Shown here in pieces: positions 6,781-11,962 of a DNA stretch of 11,962 nucleotides; position 1 is the first letter of the stretch; each line of letters starts with the position of its first letter. This DNA comes from Candidatus Mesolinea sp. (lineage in GTDB: Bacteria; Chloroflexota; Anaerolineae; Anaerolineales; Anaerolineaceae). Below the pieces are notes generated by a model, which did not search any database, had not been told where the DNA came from, and saw nothing but the letters and a program-made list of their open reading frames with translations. The position numbers and the translations under genes are program-made. Where the stretch lies: positions 1-11,962 of the forward strand of contig DNSH01000085.1 of the NCBI GenBank assembly GCA_003499715.1, in the 5' to 3' direction.

Positions 6781-9700
6781 ATGCAACCTTCTGCTAAATT
6801 CCGACCTTTCGTTTTTATTTCCCTAATTATTATCCTTGTTTTCGGTATTGGATTGTTTTTGGCTGCTGGTCTCACCGTTGTGAGCGCGCAGTCCAGCTTG
6901 GGGAGGTGGATTTCCTTTGATGGGGAAGGAGAAAAAACTGCCCCGGAGGTCAACCTGCTCCAGGCTGATGAAAATGCCATCACACTCCAGGCTACCGCGC
7001 CGGGCGTGGAAGTGGAACATGTAACGATTGCCGGCCAGACCTACATCAGCCTGGGTGGTGAAGGTTACGTGCAAGGCGGAGAGATCGGCGCGCCAGCCCT
7101 GCCTGTGGTTTTTGCTGAGGTGGAAGTGCCAGCTGGTGCAGAAGTGAGCCTGGAAGTTCTGGGGCTTACCAGCCAGAGCACCAGCCTGCAAGCCCAGGGG
7201 CTAAGTGGCTTGATCGCCCCGCGCCAGCCTTCGCAACCTAAATGCGGGCAAGCGCTGGCTGATGTCCCGCCTGACAGCCAGATCTACGCCCAAACCTCGC
7301 CTTACCCAGTAGAAAGTGTGCGAATTATGGATGAATATATAGTGCGTGGGCATCGCATTCTGCAGATGGAGTTTTGGCCAGTGCGTTATACACCCGCCAC
7401 TGGAGAGCTAGAGACAATCTCAGAAATCACTTTCCGCCTGAACCTGACAGGCGGGGACCGGAAAGCTGCTCGAGCGGAAATGGATAGGCTTAATTCTTCT
7501 GCCTTCAATGCCGTTTATGCCGGACGTGTGCTGAACTACAACCTCGGACTGCCGCTCTCTCAACCTAAACCAAATGAAAATTATCTTATTATCACAGCGG
7601 ATGCTTACGCTGCTGGCCTAAGCAGTTACGTCTCCCTCAAGCAGGCACAAGGCTACGATGTGAGCGTTGCCACCATTTCACAGGTGGGTGGAAACACCAC
7701 AACTGCCATCAAGAATTACATCAAAGCCCAATACATAGGCGCCAATCCACCTGTGTACGTCTTGCTGGTTGGTGATTACAACAACGGCACGGATAGCATT
7801 ACGAATTATCCATTTATCACGGAACCGCCATATCGCACGGATTTGTATTTCTTCACCATGGATAATGAATCCGAATTTGTCCCGGATATTTTCTATGGGC
7901 GCTTTCCGGTACGCAGCACGGCGCAGCTTGCAAACGTCGTCAGCAAGCTGCAGGCTTATGAATCCTATAGCGGTGCGGAACCCTGGGTGAAGAAAGCCGC
8001 CTTTATTGCAACCAATGATAACGGTTTTTATCAAGTGGCTGAAGGTACGCATAACTATGTGATTAATACATATACGGCGAGTAAAGGCTATACTGGCATC
8101 TTCCCCACCAATCCCATGCCCGGTGGAGATAAACTTTATGCGATTACTTATGGTGCGACGGGTGCAAATGTCATCACTTCGATCAATAACAACCGCGCGA
8201 TGGTGATTTATAGTGGGCATGGCAGCCAAACTGGCTGGGCAGGGCCTGCCTTAAATCAGGGTGATGTGCGCAACCTGACGGGCGTGGCAGTACCGTATGT
8301 AGCTTCACACGCCTGTATGACCGCTGACTTTTTGGTCAACGAATCATTTGCCGATACCTGGATCATCGAACCCGTCAATGGAGCTCTCACGATCGCAGCT
8401 GCTTCCAATTATTCATATTGGACTGAGGATGATATTTTGGAGCGTGTTATTTTTGACACTTTGTATCATGATCCTGCCGGCATTGAAGTGCCAACGATCA
8501 GCCAAATGAAACATGCTGGCTTAGTGGCAGTGGATGCCTCCAACACCAGTTTGGATCGATACTACTGGGAGGAGTACCATATCTTTGGGGACCCGACCCT
8601 TAAGGTTGTGCTTGGGCCACGCACACCGGATTTCACGCTTGGCCTTAACCCGAGCGCCATTGATATTTGCTCAACAGCCAGCCAGTCTATTGAGGTGAAT
8701 ATCGGCAGCCTCAATCAATACCATGAACCCGTGAGCCTGGAAGCCAGCCAATTGAGCGGTTACGCGCTTGCTTTCGAGCCTATGGGGCCCTACACGCCAC
8801 CGGCTGAGGCAGCGCTAACCCTGACTGGTAATGGCTCGGCTGAATTTGGCAGTAGCACCCTCACACTCACCGGTACATCGGGCAGCCTGACCCATACAGC
8901 TGACCTTCAAGTGAACACTTACACTGTTTTGTCTGCTGGTCCGGCTTTGCTTTTGCCTGAAGATGGCGCTAGTGATGTTCCTCCCAATGTTGCATTTAGC
9001 TGGCAAGCTCTGCCTGGAGCGATGAGCTACCGACTGCAAGTTGCGACCGACCTAGCCTTTAGCAATATTATCTTAGATCAAGCTGGACTCACAGCTACCA
9101 GTTTTAGTCCTGCGAGCGCGCTGCAAACAGATACACGTTACTATTGGCGCGTGGCGGCTGAGAACGTGTGCAACGCTACCAGCGAAAACGAGGTCTTTAC
9201 CTTCCGCACACAACCCGGGCCAGGGGATTGCCCTGCAGGCACGACGCCGCGAATCATCTACCTGACAGACTTTGAGCAAGGGACGGAGGGCTGGCAGGAT
9301 GCCTCGAGCGGCTTGTATCATTGGTCTATGAGCACAGTGAGGTCACACTCCCCGCAAATGGCTTGGCTCAGCAGCGTTCCTTCCACTACTTCTGACCAGA
9401 GGCTTGTTTCGCCTGTTTTTAGCTTGCCGAACGGAGAAGGTCCACTCTCCTTATCTTTCTGGCATCGCTGGACTTTTGACAGCAATAGCCTGTGTAACGA
9501 TGGCGGGTTATTGGAGCTAAGCACCGACAATGGATCTACTTGGACGTTTGTTCCCGCCAGCATACTGCTAACCAATCCTTATACTGGTGTCATTCGCTCC
9601 GGTGTCTTCAACCCGCTGGCAAGCCGTCAGGCTTGGTGCGGAGTAGCTGACTGGTCCTGGACGGTAGTGGATTTGGCGGCTTATGCCGGCAAAAACGTAA

Positions 9701-9828
9701 CCTTCCGGTTCCGCATGGGCAGCGGCAATGCTGGCGCAGCGGAAGGCTGGTATGTAGATGATGTGCGTGTACAGAGTTGCATCCAGCCAGCCCCGCAGCA
9801 GCTCTTCCTACCGCTGTTGATGAAGTAA
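6781..9828 (+). CDS. Secreted gingipain-type (peptidase family C25) multidomain protease
   Basis: This 1015-residue exported protein has a signal peptide: a hydrophobic stretch at about 11-30 and probable cleavage after 'VVSA' (A36). Residues about 37-255 look like a C25 propeptide. The caspase-like catalytic domain spans about 264-610. It contains 'VYVLLVGD' (325-332), the catalytic His480 in 'IYSGHGSQTGW' and the nucleophile Cys512 in 'VASHACMTADF'. The 32-residue His-Cys spacing is like gingipains, and the domain ends in 'YHIFGDPTLKVV'. After it come an Ig-like segment (~615-715), an Fn3-like domain (~722-810) that begins 'LLLPEDGASDVPPN' and includes 'YYWRVAAEN', a MAM/jelly-roll-like domain (~825-1000) ending 'GWYVDDVRV', and a short tail 'LFLPLLMK'. 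It probably cleaves extracellular proteins and is activated by propeptide removal. P1 specificity cannot be read from sequence. The downstream modules suggest substrate or surface binding. The ATG at 6781 has a good AAAGGA site. Confidence 0.92.
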   Translation: MQPSAKFRPFVFISLIIILVFGIGLFLAAGLTVVSAQSSLGRWISFDGEGEKTAPEVNLLQADENAITLQATAPGVEVEHVTIAGQTYISLGGEGYVQGGEIGAPALPVVFAEVEVPAGAEVSLEVLGLTSQSTSLQAQGLSGLIAPRQPSQPKCGQALADVPPDSQIYAQTSPYPVESVRIMDEYIVRGHRILQMEFWPVRYTPATGELETISEITFRLNLTGGDRKAARAEMDRLNSSAFNAVYAGRVLNYNLGLPLSQPKPNENYLIITADAYAAGLSSYVSLKQAQGYDVSVATISQVGGNTTTAIKNYIKAQYIGANPPVYVLLVGDYNNGTDSITNYPFITEPPYRTDLYFFTMDNESEFVPDIFYGRFPVRSTAQLANVVSKLQAYESYSGAEPWVKKAAFIATNDNGFYQVAEGTHNYVINTYTASKGYTGIFPTNPMPGGDKLYAITYGATGANVITSINNNRAMVIYSGHGSQTGWAGPALNQGDVRNLTGVAVPYVASHACMTADFLVNESFADTWIIEPVNGALTIAAASNYSYWTEDDILERVIFDTLYHDPAGIEVPTISQMKHAGLVAVDASNTSLDRYYWEEYHIFGDPTLKVVLGPRTPDFTLGLNPSAIDICSTASQSIEVNIGSLNQYHEPVSLEASQLSGYALAFEPMGPYTPPAEAALTLTGNGSAEFGSSTLTLTGTSGSLTHTADLQVNTYTVLSAGPALLLPEDGASDVPPNVAFSWQALPGAMSYRLQVATDLAFSNIILDQAGLTATSFSPASALQTDTRYYWRVAAENVCNATSENEVFTFRTQPGPGDCPAGTTPRIIYLTDFEQGTEGWQDASSGLYHWSMSTVRSHSPQMAWLSSVPSTTSDQRLVSPVFSLPNGEGPLSLSFWHRWTFDSNSLCNDGGLLELSTDNGSTWTFVPASILLTNPYTGVIRSGVFNPLASRQAWCGVADWSWTVVDLAAYAGKNVTFRFRMGSGNAGAAEGWYVDDVRVQSCIQPAPQQLFLPLLMK

Positions 9829-9846
9829 AATGAAATAGTCTCCAAT

Positions 9847-9882
9847 GCGCGGGGCTTGAGCAATCAGGCCCTGCGCTTTTTT
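9847..9882 (+). terminator. Rho-independent terminator of the C25 protease gene
   Basis: The arms GCGCGGGGC and GCCCTGCGC form a 9-bp GC-rich stem with one G-T pair and a 12-nt loop, followed directly by six T residues. It begins 19 nt after the protease stop codon, so the protease and the following lipoprotein gene are probably transcribed separately. Confidence 0.9.
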
Positions 9883-9908
9883 GCGCCGGGCTGGCCTTTT
9901 GCGCTGCA

Positions 9909-9939
9909 TATAATCACACTGGAATGATTGGGTTACAAT
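9909..9939 (+). promoter_or_regulatory. Candidate -10 elements for the CapA-like lipoprotein gene
   Basis: Two -10 hexamers lie after the terminator: TATAAT at 9909-9914 and TACAAT at 9934-9939. Neither has a good -35 at 16-18 nt. Either would give a leader of about 35-60 nt containing AAGGA at 9963-9967. Which one is used cannot be decided from sequence. Confidence 0.35.
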
Positions 9940-9981
9940 AGCGCTGAGAGATACATTCTGAAAAGGACCCACAATCACATT

Positions 9982-11685
9982 ATGAAGAAGTGCAAGGCTT
10001 TACAAAACACACTCATCCTCACGATTGCGGCGTTGTTTCTGCTTTCTGCTTGCAATCCAATAAATCTAGCTGCCAAATCCACGACGGAAACTGCGCAAGG
10101 AAATAGCCAAGCACAGACGCCGATGCCGACACCGACACAAATTGTGACAGCTACCTCTACACCCAGTGCCACACCTACACCTGAGATTCCTGGCATTTAC
10201 GTTGACCCCAACTTGCCGGTTGCCTTTCAAAACTCGGTGCAGCTTGAAGCGGCTGGCTTTATTTCTTCCGCGGTTGAAAACGCTGCAGCCAGCTTGGCAT
10301 TTGAAGCCGAAGCGCCGATCAGTTATTGGGTTTATGCTTTGGTGGCGTCCTTCCCGACAGTTACGGATGGGATTAAGGCGACCGAATTGCAAGCTTTTTG
10401 GCAGGACGCCAGCCCGACCGTTTTTGACCGCTTGATTTTGGACAAAAGCAGTTATACAGCCATCCAGAGCATTTGGGGCGAGCCGGCGGGCAACGTGGAA
10501 GTGCACGCGGGTGAAGATTTACTTAGCCTTGCTTGGAACACGCCAGGCACCTGGGCAATCATTCCTTTTGAGGAGATTCAGCCGCGGTGGAAGGTGATTG
10601 CACTGGATGAGCAATCCCCATTGCATAAAGACTTTATGCTAGAAAGTTACCCACTTAGAGTACCGATTTCGCTTTTGGCAGCCGAGGGTGAGCTTCCGAA
10701 TGGGTTTGTTGAAAACCTACAGCCGTATATCCCGCAAACCAATCGAGAGGCTGATAAACTCACTACGGTCATACTGACAGGTGTCACAGCTTTGGTGCGC
10801 GGCACAGCACGCGAGATGGAAAAGCTCGGGTTAACACGCCCTGCTGAAATTATCGGGCCAACATTGCAGGAAGCGGATATTTTGCACATTAGCAACGAGG
10901 TGCCCTTTGCAGTGAATTGCGGCGAGCCGGCACCACAAAACATCGATAAGCTGATTTTCTGCTCGAAGGACGAGTATGTGGAGCTCCTCAAAACGATAGG
11001 GACGGATGTGGTGGAGCTGACGGGGGATCACTTTGAGGATTGGGGGCCTGACGCGATGCTGCACACTTTGGAGCTCTATGAAGAATTAGGCTGGCTTTAC
11101 TACGGTGGCGGGCGTAACCTGGAAGAAGCCAGAAAGCCAGTTAAATTGGAAGTAAATGGAACCAAAATTGCCTTTTTAGGCTGTAATGCAAAAGAATGGA
11201 CTTATAGCAATGCCACAGAAGAAAAACCCGGCAACCTACCTTGCGATTGGGAATATATGAGCGCAGCAGTAGGAAAGTTAAAAGAAGAGGGTTACTTGCC
11301 CATTGTTACTTTCCAACACAAAGAATATTATATTTGGGAGGCACAATCGCAATTAGTAGAAGACTTTCACCGCATGGAAGCTGCCGGCGCGGTGATTGTC
11401 AGTGGCAGCCAGGCACATCAGCCGCATGCTATCGAGATTACCGATAATGCCGTGCTGCATTATGGATTAGGGAATTTGTTTTTCGATCAATATGGTCTTA
11501 CGCAAGATACGGATGACGCCTTTATCGATCGGCATGTGTTTTACGACGGTAAATACTTAGGTGTTGAGTTACTAACCATTAAGTTCAAGGATTTTTCCCA
11601 ACCGCTGTGGATGGATGCAACAGCGCGGGCAGCCATGCTGGAGAAGCTCTTCTCGGTGAGCAAGTGGAATATGCCCACGCAATAG
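9982..11685 (+). CDS. CapA-like (PGA_cap fold) lipoprotein, divergent, with PBP-like N-terminal region
   Basis: The start is the ATG at 9982 (567 residues), because it opens a textbook lipoprotein signal: 'MKKCKALQ', a hydrophobic core, and lipobox 'LLSAC' with C24. An in-frame TTG at 9928 would put 18 charged residues in front. A Thr/Pro-rich spacer (~45-68) follows the lipobox, placing the protein outside the membrane on a tether. Residues ~75-245 resemble a periplasmic-binding-protein-like region ('WAIIPFEEIQPRWKVI'). Residues ~260-520 match the CapA metallophosphatase-like fold: 'ISNEVPF' (N305), 'TGDHFEDWG' (D349, H350), 'FQHKEYY' (H446), 'SGSQAHQPH' (H479, H482) and 'HYGLGNLFFD'. Two typical ligands are changed. 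The first-strand motif reads 'LTGVTALVRG' where families have G-D, and the usual N-H pair is D-H. CapA relatives act in poly-gamma-glutamate capsule formation, but no other capsule gene is present, so its role is unknown. AAGGA lies 14 nt upstream, a rather long spacing. Confidence 0.85.
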   Translation: MKKCKALQNTLILTIAALFLLSACNPINLAAKSTTETAQGNSQAQTPMPTPTQIVTATSTPSATPTPEIPGIYVDPNLPVAFQNSVQLEAAGFISSAVENAAASLAFEAEAPISYWVYALVASFPTVTDGIKATELQAFWQDASPTVFDRLILDKSSYTAIQSIWGEPAGNVEVHAGEDLLSLAWNTPGTWAIIPFEEIQPRWKVIALDEQSPLHKDFMLESYPLRVPISLLAAEGELPNGFVENLQPYIPQTNREADKLTTVILTGVTALVRGTAREMEKLGLTRPAEIIGPTLQEADILHISNEVPFAVNCGEPAPQNIDKLIFCSKDEYVELLKTIGTDVVELTGDHFEDWGPDAMLHTLELYEELGWLYYGGGRNLEEARKPVKLEVNGTKIAFLGCNAKEWTYSNATEEKPGNLPCDWEYMSAAVGKLKEEGYLPIVTFQHKEYYIWEAQSQLVEDFHRMEAAGAVIVSGSQAHQPHAIEITDNAVLHYGLGNLFFDQYGLTQDTDDAFIDRHVFYDGKYLGVELLTIKFKDFSQPLWMDATARAAMLEKLFSVSKWNMPTQ

Positions 11686-11711
11686 TAAACGATCGGGATA
11701 AATAAATAATA

Positions 11712-11737
11712 AAAGCAGGAGGCGGATCTCCTGCTTT
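11712..11737. terminator. Bidirectional terminator between the CapA-like gene and tRNA-Glu
   Basis: AAAGCAGGAG and CTCCTGCTTT form a perfect 10-bp stem with a 6-nt loop. On the minus strand the hairpin is followed by a T-rich tail (TTATTATTTATTT) and begins one base after the tRNA 3' end, so it ends the tRNA transcript. On the plus strand it lies 26 nt after the lipoprotein stop codon and carries the arm's own TTT tail, so it may stop that transcript too, less efficiently. Confidence 0.85.
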
Positions 11738-11738
11738 G

Positions 11739-11810
11739 TGCCCCCATCGAGACTCGAACTCGAGTTATAGCCTTGAAAGGGCTGTGTCCTAACCACTAGA
11801 CCATGGGGGC
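11739..11810 (-). tRNA. trnE: tRNA-Glu (anticodon UUC)
   Basis: The minus strand folds as a complete 72-nt cloverleaf. The acceptor arms are GCCCCCA and TGGGGGC with discriminator A. The D stem is GTCT/GGAC. The anticodon arm is CAGCC-CTTTCAA-GGCTA with anticodon TTC at the normal place, and the T arm is TCGAG-TTCGAGT-CTCGA. The anticodon reads GAA and GAG (Glu). The outermost anticodon-stem pair is C27-A43, a mismatch. CCA is not encoded and must be added after transcription. It has its own promoter and terminator and is a single-gene unit. Confidence 0.96.
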
Positions 11811-11822
11811 TAAGGTGAAAAA

Positions 11823-11851
11823 ATTTTATCATCAGCTTTAGCATCGGTCAA
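11823..11851 (-). promoter_or_regulatory. Sigma70-type promoter of tRNA-Glu
   Basis: On the minus strand TTGACC (11846-11851), a 17-nt spacer and TAAAAT (11823-11828) make a near-consensus promoter (5 of 6 matches in each hexamer). The predicted start near 11816 lies about 6 nt before the mature tRNA 5' end, leaving a very short 5' leader for RNase P to remove. Confidence 0.8.
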
Positions 11852-11962
11852 GCAAAAAATGCAGACATTTTAGGAAGTGTTATAAAATTCCAGTGGTCAG
11901 CAAGATCAATTATGTGTAAGGATTATTTGATAAGTGCATGCTTAGCCAAGCATTTTGCTTGA
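11848..11962. repeat. Imperfect inverted repeat at the right edge
   Basis: TCAAGCAAAAAATGC (11848-11862) and GCATTTTGCTTGA (11950-11962) are reverse complements except for two missing T residues in the right copy. They flank about 87 nt of AT-rich noncoding DNA. A small hairpin ATGCTT-AGCC-AAGCAT (11938-11953) overlaps the right copy and is followed by TTTT. The left copy overlaps the -35 of the tRNA promoter. I see no gene in 11852-11962. Chance in AT-rich DNA cannot be excluded. Confidence 0.4.

Noticed and set aside
6769-6783. AGGACCTCCT just before the protease ATG as an SD-sequestering hairpin
   Set aside because: The arms AGGA and TCCT leave only a 2-nt loop, too small to fold. The resemblance of ACCTCCT to the 16S anti-SD is probably accidental.
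7678-8229. 183-codon open frame on the minus strand inside the C25 protease gene
   Set aside because: It lies opposite the strongly recognisable catalytic domain, has no recognisable motif and has no promoter or ribosome binding site.
9883-9905. Second hairpin GCGC...GCGC after the protease terminator
   Set aside because: Only 4 clean pairs and no T-run after it; the preceding hairpin explains termination.
9928-9981. TTG start giving 18 extra N-terminal residues on the CapA-like protein
   Set aside because: The extra residues are polar and charged and would sit in front of a complete lipoprotein signal peptide. The ATG at 9982 gives a standard signal with lipobox C24, and the AAGGA site lies inside the extension.

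Overview
The window looks like chromosomal DNA of a Chloroflexota bacterium, most likely class Anaerolineae. This is inferred from protein style, not from a marker gene. The clues are a large secreted gingipain-type (C25) protease with Fn3-like and jelly-roll modules and a short 'LFLPLLMK' C-terminal tail, a CapA-like lipoprotein with a Thr/Pro linker behind its lipobox, and base composition near 50% GC by eye. The region looks like ordinary chromosome: no insertion sequence, CRISPR array or phage gene was seen.

Layout. Bases 1-3922 (minus strand) hold two adjacent genes 25 nt apart, each encoding a divergent protein-kinase-like domain. The 965-residue protein comes first in transcription order. 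The second is cut by the left window edge, with 333 residues visible. Both keep the catalytic Asp and following Lys but replace the conserved metal-binding Asn with His (D-x-K-x-x-H), and both have DW in place of DF in the DFG motif. Bases 4102-5019 (minus) encode a YdhF-like aldo/keto reductase. Bases 5068-6591 (minus) encode a ComM/YifB-family AAA+ ATPase. Bases 6781-9828 (plus) encode the secreted C25-family cysteine protease, and 9982-11685 (plus) the CapA-like lipoprotein. A tRNA-Glu(UUC) lies on the minus strand at 11739-11810 with a clear promoter and a terminator hairpin that also faces the lipoprotein gene.

Function. The ComM homologue and the reductase are housekeeping-type genes. 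The protease and the lipoprotein are both exported and co-oriented, but a strong terminator at 9847-9882 separates them, so they are probably separate transcripts. The kinase-like pair is the least understood part and probably a signalling module. Two minus-strand genes, comM and the 965-residue kinase-like gene, have a -10 hexamer exactly 6 nt before the ATG and no clear Shine-Dalgarno site, which points to leaderless mRNAs.
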